Shown here in pieces: positions 14,469 to 22,237 of a stretch of 22,237 nucleotides of DNA. Position 1 is the stretch's first letter. Every line of letters starts with the position of its first letter. The DNA is from JAFDZV01 sp966128725 (lineage in GTDB: Bacteria > Bacteroidota > Ignavibacteria > OLB7): positions 1-22,237 of the forward strand of contig CBHYLN010000085.1 of the NCBI GenBank assembly GCA_966128725.1. Reading direction: 5' to 3'. The notes under the pieces were generated by a model, which had not been told where the DNA came from, did no database searches, and saw only the letters and a list, made by a program, of their open reading frames with translations. Both the position numbers and the translations under genes were made by a program.

Positions 14469-17400
14469 TTACCGCACGTGTACCATCGAGCGGCTTACCG
14501 TGGCGCCGCCGTCGATCGTCAGCGTGCATCGGTACACACCCGAGGGCAGCCCCGAGGCGTTGAACGTGCGGCTGTGTGAGCCGCTCTCGAAACGTTCATC
14601 CGCAAGGGTGGCCACCTGGCGGCCGCTTTCGTCGTAGGCGCGCAGAACCGCGTGCGCCGCGAACGGCAGCGTGAAGGTGATGCGCGTTTCGGTTGAGAAC
14701 GGATTGGGGAAGTTCTGCTCCATCGCCATCCCGGCTGGCACGTTGGTGCCCGCCACACCCAGCACCGGGGGCGGCCCCACCGATATCCGGCCGTCGCAGG
14801 AAATCACCTTGTAGATGCTGCCGCTGTAATCGCTTACCCACAGGTTGCTGTCGCGGGGGTCCAGCTCGATGCCGCGGGCATTGATGTAGCCGGAGGTCAG
14901 CGGCGAGGTCAGGTCCAACGCGCATATGCGGCGCTGGTCGCTCTCGGCCATCTTGTCGGCAATCGCCGTCTGCAGCGATTCGCCGGTGAAGTCCGTGATC
15001 ACCTGGTAGATCGACGTTTTGTCCGGCCCCAGCGTAGCGCCGCGCGGGCCGTACTGCACGCGGCGGGCGCGCTGCACCGTCCGCTTCGGCGTGGCCGGGT
15101 TGGCGACATCCAGATAGTAGATGTTCTGGCTGCCGTTGCGGTCGGACACCCAGAACTGATCGCCGGAGGCCGAGGGCAGGTACACCAGGCCGATCGGGTA
15201 CGCGCACGGCGACGTCCACCGGTTGATCCGGCGGCCCTGCTTGTCCACCTCGATCAACACGCCGCCGGGGCTCGTCTCGGTGGTGTTGTTCAGCTTGTGC
15301 AGGTACAGGTGATCGTTCTTCGGGTTGTACGCCAGATCCGTGAACAACGAATCGCCCACCGATGCCTCAAGCTGCACGCGCTCGATCGTCGTCAGCGTGT
15401 TCGGGTCCAGCTTCAGCAACTGGCTGCCGCCGAAGTCCGACGCCCACAGGTACGAGCCGTCGTACACAAGCCCGTAGGGGATCGAGGTCACCTGCGCTGC
15501 CTGCAGCGTGCCGCCCAGCGTGAACTTCGTGATCGTGAAGCTGCGGCTGGTGGCCGTCTTCGAGGCGTCGGCCATCGAGGTCACGCGGATGCGCGCGGCC
15601 ACCGCAACCGTATCGAAGATCTTCCACTGCAACGCCGACACGCCGTCGATCAGCTTGTTCCAGGTGTTGCCGTCGTCCAGCGAGTAATCGATGCGCACCG
15701 GCGCCGGGATGTTGTTCCATGAGATGGCGTGCTGCGTGCCGGACATCCAGACCTCACCGCCCTGCGGCGAGAGGATGGAGGGGGGCAGCGTCGGCTTCTC
15801 CAGCTCGATCTCCCACATGGACCTTCCGTGGCTGGCCATGCGGAGCTTGCGCTGCGCGGTGTGCACTTCCAGATCGGCGACGGCAACGCGCGGGAGCCCC
15901 TCGGAGTAGGATGCCCATGTCTGGCCACCGTCAACGGAGATGAACATGCCGATATCGCTGCCGGCGTAGATGATGTTCTCGTCGTCGGGATGCAGCGCCA
16001 GGGCGTTGACGGGGATATCGGGAAGCTGGCCGGAGATATCGGTCCAGTTGGCGCCGAAGTCGGTTGTCTTGAAGACGTGCCCGGAGAAGAATCCGGAGCA
16101 GGCCATGTAGGCGGTGCCGGCGTTTGAGGGCGAGATAACGAAATCGGTGATGGCGCGGTTTGGGGCGCCCTTAGCGGTGGTCCTGTCGGCCCAGTTGTCG
16201 CCGCTGTTCTGCGTAACGAAGATCTCGCCGCGGTCGGATCCAGCGTACACCACGTTGGGGTCGGCCTTTGCCACGGCCAGCGCGGACGCCTGCCCCTTCA
16301 ACGTAAGCGCCGTCTGGTACCACGTGTTGCCCATGTCGAAGGTCAGGTAGATGGTATGCCTTCCGTGCCAGAGCGTTGTGGGCGTAACGGGGTCCATCAC
16401 CAGCGGGGCGGACCATGCCGCCTCGTCGTTGGCATCGATGCCATCCATGATGCGCGCAAGCGTGCCGTTCTGCAGATCCAGCCGGCGCAAGTCGCCGTTG
16501 GGATTCTCGCCGTACACAATGTTCGGGTTCTTGTAGTCCACGCAGACGTAGAACCCGTCGCCGCCCAGGATATCGCCCGATCGTGTGGACGACGTGGTAA
16601 TCGTGCCGTTATCCTGCGTGCCGCCGTATGTGCGCGAGGCCTTGGTCTGGTCAACCGCCATCGCGTAGAACTGCGTAACGGCCAGGCCCGCGGATTTCTT
16701 CTCGTACGTGCTGCCGTTATCGTCGCTGCGGTACAGGCCGCCGTCGTTGCCCAGATACACACGGTTGGGATTGGCCGGATCGTACGCAAGGGCATGCTGG
16801 TCCGGATGCGGCGCGCCGGAGCTGGCGTACGAATCGATATAGTACCAGTTGCCGCTGCTGCCGCCATCGGTGGCGCGCACAATGCTGATGCCGCCGGCCA
16901 CCACGGTGTTGGGGTCGTTCGGCTTCACCGCGATCACGTTGTTGTACCAGCCCTGCGCGTTTGAGGCCAGGTTCAGGAAGTCGCGGCCGTTGTACGCGGT
17001 GGTCCAGCTATCGCCGCCGTTGGTGGTGCGGTAGATGCGCGCGTAATACGTCTGCGTGGCGCCCGATCCCTGCGTTTCGTAGGCCAGCGCGTACAGCGTG
17101 GATGCGCGCGAGGGCGCCGCCTGCAACGAAATCCGGCTTACCGTGTTGCCCGGCTCGCCGATGCCGTCGCTTTTCTGGGTGAAGGTTTTGCCGCCGTCGT
17201 CGGAGCGGTACACCAGCTTTGACATCGTCCCGATCCACACCTTGCTGGCGTTGGCCGGGTCCACCGTGACGTCGGAAACCGCCTCGGTGAACGTGCGTGT
17301 CCACGTATTGCCGCCGTCCTCCGATCGGTAGAACCCGCCGTTGTTCTTGGTGGCGCCCGCGAAAATCAGGTTGCTGTTGGTTGGATGCACCACGATGCGC

Positions 17401-18014
17401 GAGAACGCGCCAACGTTGGTAAGGCCTATCGGCCGCCACGTGGCTCCGCCGTCCACCGTCTTGAAAATGCCCGCGCCGGTATAGGCGTCGATGTTCGAGC
17501 TCATTTCCCCCGTGCCGGCGTACAGCGTTTCCGGGTTCCGTGGGTCAATCGCCAGCGCGCCCATCGCGATCGCGTTCTCGTTATCCATGATGGGCGTCCA
17601 CGAATCTCCCGCGTTCGTGGATTTCCAGACACCGCCATCGGCCGCGCCGATATACACGGTTTTGCCGTCGGTGGGGTGGCAGGCGATGGTGCGGATGCGG
17701 CCGCCAACCTCGGTTGGGCCAATCATCGACCACCGGTTCGCCGCCAGCGCCGTTGGCTGAAGCGAGGCGAACGTCGGGACCTTGCTATCCATCTGGAGCA
17801 ATGCCTCCAGCCGCGCGTTCTGCGGGATGCGCCCAAACGGATAGGCCCGCATGCCGTAAAAGTAGATCTCGCGCTTCTTTGGCGTAAGGCCAACCTCCAT
17901 CGTTTGATACGGGAGCTGCTGGGCAACCAGTTGCTGGGTTACCAGCAGGCCCCCCGATGCCAGAAGCGCGATAAGGATCGCCGCTGTACGTAATGGAAAC
18001 AGGCGCATGAGCAT
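14469..18014 (-). CDS. Large BNR/sortilin-type beta-propeller protein, T9SS cargo (copy 2)
   Basis: About 1,181 residues from the ATG at 18014 (MLMRLFPLRT...). This, or the ATG at 18008, gives a compact signal peptide (LRTAAILIALLASGGLLVTQ, ending LVAQQ). A GTG at 18062 is also in frame but would bury the signal. The layout is as in copy 1: pre-propeller segment with FYGMRAYPFGRIPQNAR, Asp-boxes (STNAGDSW, TVDGGATW, SEDGGNTW, TTNGGDSW, SDDNGSTY, TFDMGNTW, SVDGGQTW, SLDDGNTW), NHL-like propeller, and T9SS sorting domain (NFPNPFSTETRITF, GVYRCTL). The two proteins are diverged in the first propeller and last 200 residues but identical over about 350 residues in between. Upstream on the same strand, 181 bp away, is dacB; the functions appear unrelated. 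Confidence 0.87.
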   Translation of the reverse strand: MLMRLFPLRTAAILIALLASGGLLVTQQLVAQQLPYQTMEVGLTPKKREIYFYGMRAYPFGRIPQNARLEALLQMDSKVPTFASLQPTALAANRWSMIGPTEVGGRIRTIACHPTDGKTVYIGAADGGVWKSTNAGDSWTPIMDNENAIAMGALAIDPRNPETLYAGTGEMSSNIDAYTGAGIFKTVDGGATWRPIGLTNVGAFSRIVVHPTNSNLIFAGATKNNGGFYRSEDGGNTWTRTFTEAVSDVTVDPANASKVWIGTMSKLVYRSDDGGKTFTQKSDGIGEPGNTVSRISLQAAPSRASTLYALAYETQGSGATQTYYARIYRTTNGGDSWTTAYNGRDFLNLASNAQGWYNNVIAVKPNDPNTVVAGGISIVRATDGGSSGNWYYIDSYASSGAPHPDQHALAYDPANPNRVYLGNDGGLYRSDDNGSTYEKKSAGLAVTQFYAMAVDQTKASRTYGGTQDNGTITTSSTRSGDILGGDGFYVCVDYKNPNIVYGENPNGDLRRLDLQNGTLARIMDGIDANDEAAWSAPLVMDPVTPTTLWHGRHTIYLTFDMGNTWYQTALTLKGQASALAVAKADPNVVYAGSDRGEIFVTQNSGDNWADRTTAKGAPNRAITDFVISPSNAGTAYMACSGFFSGHVFKTTDFGANWTDISGQLPDIPVNALALHPDDENIIYAGSDIGMFISVDGGQTWASYSEGLPRVAVADLEVHTAQRKLRMASHGRSMWEIELEKPTLPPSILSPQGGEVWMSGTQHAISWNNIPAPVRIDYSLDDGNTWNKLIDGVSALQWKIFDTVAVAARIRVTSMADASKTATSRSFTITKFTLGGTLQAAQVTSIPYGLVYDGSYLWASDFGGSQLLKLDPNTLTTIERVQLEASVGDSLFTDLAYNPKNDHLYLHKLNNTTETSPGGVLIEVDKQGRRINRWTSPCAYPIGLVYLPSASGDQFWVSDRNGSQNIYYLDVANPATPKRTVQRARRVQYGPRGATLGPDKTSIYQVITDFTGESLQTAIADKMAESDQRRICALDLTSPLTSGYINARGIELDPRDSNLWVSDYSGSIYKVISCDGRISVGPPPVLGVAGTNVPAGMAMEQNFPNPFSTETRITFTLPFAAHAVLRAYDESGRQVATLADERFESGSHSRTFNASGLPSGVYRCTLTIDGGATVSRSMVHVR
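15158..16211. repeat. 1,054-bp identical block, copy B
   Basis: This is the partner of 9558-10611, in the same orientation and 5,600 bp away. It lies inside BNR copy 2 and encodes residues about 601-952. No difference was found in the manual comparison. Similarity is lower on both sides, which is the signature of a recent conversion tract rather than a whole-gene duplication. Confidence 0.92.
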
Positions 18015-18195
18015 GTAGCGATAATGTGGAACGAATGATGCTCGTTGATGATATTCCAACACCGAAGCCGGTAAATCGGTTCACCGGGCACAGGGGGCAT
18101 TCGGCGATTTGGTCGCCGCCGCCGCCGGATTTCGGGTACCCTTCCCTGCATGACACCCAACCACCCCGAAACGTTGCGCGGCCGCGCCCGGGGCG

Positions 18196-19779
18196 TTATC
18201 CCTTGCGCGAAAAGCTGGCCAGCCGCATGCCGATCAAATCCTGCGCGGTGTTCACAAGGCTGGTGGGCACCGAATAATTGTTCACCACGATGCTGAACGC
18301 CAGCAGCTCGCCGTCGCGCGAGCGCACGTAGCCGCTAAGCGCGCGGATACCGCCCAGATACCCCGTTTTGGCGATCAGGTTGTTCTCGGCAAGCGTTCCG
18401 CGCATCCGGTTGGCCAACGTGCCGTCGCGGCCGGCCAGCGCAAGCGATGCGGCGAAATCCTGGGCAATGGGCGCATGCCCGGCCCAGCGCAGCACCGTCA
18501 CCAGATCGGCCGGGGCAATCATATCCTGCCGCGATAACCCGGAGCCATCGTACAGCCGGATGTGCTCCACGTCCACGCCGGCCTGCGCCAGCATGCGCTT
18601 GGTGACTTCCACGCCGGCGGCGGTTGATCCCATGCCGTTGAAATCGCGGCCCAGCTTCTTGGTAAGCATCTCGGCCGCCAGGTTCAGGCTCTGCTTGTTG
18701 GTGGCGGCCACAATCTGCCGCAACTGCGGCGACAGGTGCGTTGCCACGCGGCGCAGCGTGCCGTAGGCCACGTGCTCAGGGTAGTCGGCCGCGTCGTAGG
18801 CCGCGCCGCGCACCACGATGCCGTTGCGCGCCAGCTCCTCCTTCAGCACCGTCGCAAAAAAACGCGCCGGGTGCTCCACGCTCACATGTTCAACATAGGC
18901 CTCCGCGCCGGCGGCGATGTTGCCGCGCACCACGATCACGTCCGACCCCCGTTCGCGCCGGATATCCAGCGTGGAGATGGAGTCGGCCCTGGATGTGGTG
19001 GCCGTCACCTTCAGCGTAACGGCCGCGGTAGGCGGCACGATGTCGATCGAGACCGGGGCGCCGGGCTCGGCGCCGGGGCGCACGGTAAGCTCGATGCTGT
19101 TGTCGAAAATGGCCGCCGCCGATATGGGCGCATTGTATCCGTACGATTCATCGTCCCAGGCCCAGCCGGGGCCGTAGGGCACGTTGTCGAAATACGCGGC
19201 ATCCACCAGCACGTTATCCACCGATCGGATCCCCACCGAATCCAGCGCCCGCGCCCACTGGCGTATCACGGTGCGCGGATCCACGCCGAACGCCGGCGAT
19301 ATCGATGGATCGCCGGATGCGCGCACCACCACGTTGCCGGCCAGCTCGCCGGACGCGCCCACGGATCCCGATACAAACAGATCGGTGCCAAACCGGTAGT
19401 CGCCGCCCAGGCGCAGCAGCGCCGCCGCGGTGGTAAGCAGTTTCACGTTCGAGGCCACCTGCCGGTTCTTGCGGTCGTTGTAACGGTACAGGGTTTCGCC
19501 GTTGTCGCAGGAGACCACCGAAATGCTCCAGGTGGCATCGGCGAACGAGGAGTCGCCGATGATCGAGGCGATATCGCGCGCCAGCAGCGATACCGCGGTG
19601 CGGCCCCGGTGCGCGGGCGGAAGGCCCGGCAGCGTTTCGGCCGGCTGCGCGTACGCGCCGGCGCAGGCAAGCACCAGGCCAGCGATGCCGGCAACCAGAT
19701 GCGGCCATATGCGCCCCACGGCGGCGGAGCGCGCGGGGCGGCGGGCGGAATCGACGCGGGGACGGTAACAAGGTGTCAT
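18196..19779 (-). CDS. dacB: D-alanyl-D-alanine carboxypeptidase/endopeptidase (PBP4 family, S13)
   Basis: A 527-residue class C penicillin-binding protein acting in the periplasm. It removes the terminal D-Ala from peptidoglycan stem peptides and/or cleaves D-Ala-mDAP cross-links. All three catalytic motifs are visible: SNVK (S110 nucleophile, K113) in VASNVKLLTTAAALL, SLN (S364-N366) in NKQSLNLAAEML, and KTG (471-473) in IAKTGYLGGIRALSGYV. YDGSGLSR (410-417) is also typical. Between motifs 1 and 2 lie about 250 residues, matching the large inserted domains of PBP4/DacB. The N-terminus has a long basic region before the hydrophobic signal segment (LVAGIAGLVLACAGAYAQ), so the true start could be downstream of ATG 19779. 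It is divergent from the 694-residue gene, with 130 bp between. Confidence 0.92.
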   Translation of the reverse strand: MTPCYRPRVDSARRPARSAAVGRIWPHLVAGIAGLVLACAGAYAQPAETLPGLPPAHRGRTAVSLLARDIASIIGDSSFADATWSISVVSCDNGETLYRYNDRKNRQVASNVKLLTTAAALLRLGGDYRFGTDLFVSGSVGASGELAGNVVVRASGDPSISPAFGVDPRTVIRQWARALDSVGIRSVDNVLVDAAYFDNVPYGPGWAWDDESYGYNAPISAAAIFDNSIELTVRPGAEPGAPVSIDIVPPTAAVTLKVTATTSRADSISTLDIRRERGSDVIVVRGNIAAGAEAYVEHVSVEHPARFFATVLKEELARNGIVVRGAAYDAADYPEHVAYGTLRRVATHLSPQLRQIVAATNKQSLNLAAEMLTKKLGRDFNGMGSTAAGVEVTKRMLAQAGVDVEHIRLYDGSGLSRQDMIAPADLVTVLRWAGHAPIAQDFAASLALAGRDGTLANRMRGTLAENNLIAKTGYLGGIRALSGYVRSRDGELLAFSIVVNNYSVPTSLVNTAQDLIGMRLASFSRKG

Positions 19780-19909
19780 AGCCGGTTGGCCAACATACGG
19801 ATGCAGGGGCCAAGGAGCAACACTTCCGGCCGTTTGCCGGCTGCCGCGAACTGTGGGCCATCCAACGGCCTACGCATGCCCTGTGGCCGAAAAGTTGTAG
19901 CTTCGGCCC
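19780..19909. promoter_or_regulatory. Divergent intergenic region, promoters of dacB and the 694-residue gene
   Basis: These 130 bp separate two divergent start codons, so both promoters should lie here or within the gene starts. TAGCTTCG (19898-19905), similar to the Bacteroidota -7 element TAnnTTTG, ends only 4 bp before ATG 19910, but no -33 TTTG is correctly spaced. I cannot assign promoters with confidence. Confidence 0.3.
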
Positions 19910-21994
19910 ATGTTCGAACGCGTCATTGCCGATACAATCCAACGGATAACGGCCGAGACGTTGCAGGAGCGTGCGGTGATTCCGCTTGCTGATCTGCTGC
20001 AGGATACCAGGATCCCGTCCCGCCTGAAGCCCTTCTTCGAGACCGAAGTGCATTGGTGGCTCTATAACGAGGCACTGGTGCGTGCGGCCAACAAGCGATT
20101 TGATCACGACCATCCTGAGGTTGCCGCCTTGGTGCGGTACCTTGAGCAGGTGCAGTTCCGCCACGCGCGTTTCGAGCGCGAGGAGTTCCTGGCCGTGCTC
20201 GACAGCGCCGTCAAGCTGACCTACAACTATCTCTGCCGTCCGCAGACCACGCTGAAGTGGTACATCTTCCGAGGCCAGCCGGTGAAGCCCCTTACCGAGG
20301 TGCTGCTCCGGTTTGGCGCCTTTGTTGATTACCCCTATTTCCGCGATGTGTTTATCGACTGGGTGGAGCGCAAGCGCGCCGAGCGCCCAACGTTCGATGC
20401 GATTTCCGCCATCGAGTTCGAGCGCGTGATCCGGCGCATCGACGATCAGATCCTGCTGAACTGCTCGGTGGAGGGGTTGCTTGATCTGATGGATCCGTTG
20501 TTCGATTTCATCGGCGAGGGCACCGAGCAGTTGGTGCCGGTGGACGCGCTGGTGATTTTCTTCGACGATAAGAACATCAAGAAGCTGGTGGACCAGCTCG
20601 ACGACCACCGCGAGCGCGGGCTGGAAGTTGTTGGGCGCGAGGGGTTCGTGGCTCTGCTGGACGAGCTGCTCAGCACCAGCGAGGACGAGGAGGAGGCCGA
20701 TTTCTCCGGTGTCTATCAAAACGACGCGTTGGACGACGTTGTTCGCCAGCATCTGGAGGGCTCGCTTGGTGCGCTGGACCTTCCGTACGCCGATCCCCCT
20801 GCCCACCAGAGCGGCGCGTATCAACGCGGCGCCTATCAGGGCAGTGAGGGACGATTCCCCGATCCCGGGCACGATGTTCCGGATGCCGGTACGGCCGCTC
20901 CCCCTGCCGATGGCGGGCCGGCCGCCTCGGTGCCGGTGGAGCCGATAGCGCCGATGGCCTCCGTGACCGGTGATGATGAATCCGGCCACGGGGACGAGCC
21001 GTACCAGCCGGCCCCGTACGATGAAACCCCGTACCCGCCAGGTTCTGGGCCACGCCCGGATTGGCCCGGTTCCGGCAACGCCGATCGCACGGCGGACCAT
21101 CGCGGGCCTGGCTCGCATGGCACCCCGCACGGGGGCATGGAAACGGCCAACCTGTACTCCGGCGACGCAACCGGTGACGGCGCCAACATCGGCAACACGC
21201 CGTATACGGCATCGTACCGCGCGTGGAATTCGCCGGAACATGCCGGTGTGGCCGCGCACGAGGATGGCGACGTGTTGATTGCCGCCGCCGAGCCGGAATT
21301 CAGTACGCCCGCCGAGGCCCCGTACACGAATGGGGTGGCCGCATATCCTGCCGATGCGGGAGCGCCCACGGATTTGTACGCCGATGCCGCCGAGGCGGAG
21401 AATCCGGAGTTGGAACATCCGGAAGCGATACATCCGGAAGCGGAGGATCCTGAGGAGGATCTGTTCGGCGAACCGGCCGAGGCACCGATCGCGGATGCTG
21501 TGATGGTTGCTGAGATGCCGGTGGTTGACGACGCGGAGGATGACGCCATCGACCTCATCGCCTTGGATGACGATGCGGAGGTTGCGCCCTCGGCATTGCG
21601 GATGCCGCCGGATGTGGCGGGGCCACAGGAGGCCGACGATGAACCCGAGCCGATTGTGGAATTCGAGGATGGCGACGCGCCGATCCTGATGTCGCCGCCC
21701 GCGCCGGTCGCGGATACGGCCGCCGGGTCGGAGACCGGCGCGCAAGGGCTTGCCGACGTTCGCGGGTTTATCGATCCCGCGTTGGAGCGCAAGGTGATCA
21801 AGAAGGTGTTTGCCCGCAATCGCATGGCCTACGAAGCCGCGCTGGAACGGCTGAACGGCGCGGCGGCGTGGCGCGGCGCCGCGCAGATTCTGGAGGAGAT
21901 ATTCTCGGCCAGCGGCGTGGATCCGTACTCGCGCACGGCGATCCGTTTCACCGATTCGGTGTACGGGCGGTATCTGGGGCCGCGCCAGCATTAG
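19910..21994 (+). CDS. Conserved-type protein with folded ends and a long disordered acidic middle
   Basis: A 694-residue protein without signal peptide or membrane segment. Residues 1 to about 255 are a compact, mostly helical domain rich in aromatic and charged residues (ETEVHWWLYNEALVRAANKR, AVKLTYNYLCRPQTTLKWYI, YPYFRDVFIDWVERKRAE, RREGFVALLDEL-like end). Residues about 260-610 are low-complexity, rich in Ala, Pro, Asp, Glu and Gly, with short repeats (QSGAYQRGAYQGSE; HPEAIHPEAEDPEEDLF), predicted disordered. The last 75 residues are folded again (ALERKVIKKVFARNRMAYEA, WRGAAQILEEIF, DPYSRTAIRFTDSVYGRYL). I recall similar tails in uncharacterised Ignavibacteria-like proteins, but no function is known to me. 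Two folded ends on a flexible acidic tether suggest a scaffold or adaptor; that is inference. It precedes obg by 117 bp on the same strand. Confidence 0.8.
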   Translation: MFERVIADTIQRITAETLQERAVIPLADLLQDTRIPSRLKPFFETEVHWWLYNEALVRAANKRFDHDHPEVAALVRYLEQVQFRHARFEREEFLAVLDSAVKLTYNYLCRPQTTLKWYIFRGQPVKPLTEVLLRFGAFVDYPYFRDVFIDWVERKRAERPTFDAISAIEFERVIRRIDDQILLNCSVEGLLDLMDPLFDFIGEGTEQLVPVDALVIFFDDKNIKKLVDQLDDHRERGLEVVGREGFVALLDELLSTSEDEEEADFSGVYQNDALDDVVRQHLEGSLGALDLPYADPPAHQSGAYQRGAYQGSEGRFPDPGHDVPDAGTAAPPADGGPAASVPVEPIAPMASVTGDDESGHGDEPYQPAPYDETPYPPGSGPRPDWPGSGNADRTADHRGPGSHGTPHGGMETANLYSGDATGDGANIGNTPYTASYRAWNSPEHAGVAAHEDGDVLIAAAEPEFSTPAEAPYTNGVAAYPADAGAPTDLYADAAEAENPELEHPEAIHPEAEDPEEDLFGEPAEAPIADAVMVAEMPVVDDAEDDAIDLIALDDDAEVAPSALRMPPDVAGPQEADDEPEPIVEFEDGDAPILMSPPAPVADTAAGSETGAQGLADVRGFIDPALERKVIKKVFARNRMAYEAALERLNGAAAWRGAAQILEEIFSASGVDPYSRTAIRFTDSVYGRYLGPRQH

Positions 21995-22056
21995 CAGCCT
22001 GCCAGGTTGCGCTGCGCCCGGCAATACTATTTACGCCCCATCAAGGGCATATCCGC

Positions 22057-22084
22057 GAGGGGCGGCCCGGCAGGGCCGCCCCTC
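22057..22084. terminator. Strong GC hairpin before obg
   Basis: GAGGGGCGGCCC - GGCA - GGGCCGCCCCTC is a perfect 12-bp stem with a tetraloop, 62 bp after the stop of the 694-residue gene and 27 bp before the proposed obg start. No T-run follows. It likely terminates the upstream transcript; it could also lie in the obg leader. Confidence 0.65.
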
Positions 22085-22111
22085 CATCATGAATCAACCG
22101 TCCGAAACACA

Positions 22112-22237
22112 GTGTTCATCGACATAGCAGATATCAGCGTGCGTGCCGGTAATGGGGGCAATGGCGCTGCCACATTTCGCCGTGAGAAGTTTGTGCCGAA
22201 GGGTGGCCCCGACGGCGGCGACGGCGGCGATGGCGGC
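22112..22237 (+). CDS. obg: GTPase Obg/CgtA, N-terminal 42 codons (cut by window end)
   Basis: The frame reads (M)FIDIADISVRAGNGGNGAAT and then FRREKFVPKGGPDGGDGGDGG. This is the glycine-rich Obg fold: VRAGNGGNG, FRREKFVPKGGPDGGDGGDGG. Obg is an essential ribosome-associated GTPase in 50S assembly; the GTP-binding domain lies beyond the window. The start is placed at GTG 22112, because family members begin three to ten residues before the KVxAGxGGNG strand and no in-frame ATG exists. The ATG at 22089 is in another frame. No Shine-Dalgarno sequence is evident. Confidence 0.93.
   Translation, partial: MFIDIADISVRAGNGGNGAATFRREKFVPKGGPDGGDGGDGG

Noticed and set aside
18736..19992. 418-codon plus-strand open frame antisense to dacB
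   Set aside because: dacB carries all three catalytic motifs on the other strand; this frame has biased, non-protein-like composition.
19214..22024. Very long minus-strand open frame (936 codons) crossing dacB and the 694-residue gene
   Set aside because: It is Arg/His/Gly-rich, overlaps two well-supported genes in other frames, and shows no domain; long antisense frames are expected in GC-rich DNA.
1..22237. tRNA or rRNA genes
   Set aside because: I looked for T-loop-like GTTCGANTC words with matching acceptor stems and for rRNA-like stretches and saw none; a covariance-model scan would settle it.

Overview
The window is GC-rich bacterial DNA. It most likely comes from the Bacteroidota/Chlorobiota side of the FCB group, and a Kapabacteria- or Ignavibacteria-like lineage fits best. 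The main evidence is three large secreted proteins that end in Por/type IX secretion (T9SS) sorting domains of the 'PNPF...G.Y.C.L' type. Supporting evidence is a 694-residue protein whose C-terminal tail ends in an 'FTDSVYGRYL' motif, which I associate with Ignavibacteria-like genomes, and the near absence of Shine-Dalgarno sequences. The placement is inference; no rRNA gene or species marker is present apart from the first 42 codons of obg.

Layout, left to right. 1-2432 (+): the tail of an unrecognised gene, then a probable two-gene unit of an atypical radical SAM protein and a YacP-like NYN-domain RNase. 2582-2628: a strong hairpin. 2696-5718 (-): a regulatory cluster with a 411-residue protein (IS630-transposase-like DNA-binding module, GAF-like core, LuxR-type HTH), a small secreted six-cysteine protein, a 51-codon remnant of the same DNA-binding module, and an intact 143-residue stand-alone version of that module. 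5719-6511: a gene-free stretch. 6512-8683 (+): a secreted beta-propeller/PKD/cohesin-like T9SS cargo protein. 8687-8845: two tandem 68-bp repeats and a hairpin between convergent genes. 8869-12408 (-) and 14469-18014 (-): two very large sortilin/BNR-type beta-propeller T9SS cargo proteins that share about 1,054 bp of identical DNA in their middles. They bracket a pair of small secreted paralogues on the + strand (12945-14130); the first is broken by a frameshift, the second is intact. 18196-19779 (-): a PBP4-type D-Ala-D-Ala carboxypeptidase (DacB). 19910-21994 (+): the 694-residue protein with a long disordered middle. 22112-end (+): the start of obg, from a GTG codon.

The two ends (radical SAM/NYN, dacB, 694-residue protein, obg) look like ordinary chromosome. 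The middle (about 2.6-18 kb) is accessory in character: cell-surface and secreted proteins, paralogue families at different stages of decay, palindromes and a recent gene-conversion tract. The most unusual item is the three-member family built on a transposase-like DNA-binding module (complete fusion, stand-alone module, remnant) in one same-strand cluster with a secreted cysteine-rich protein. No RNA gene, CRISPR array or intact insertion sequence was seen.
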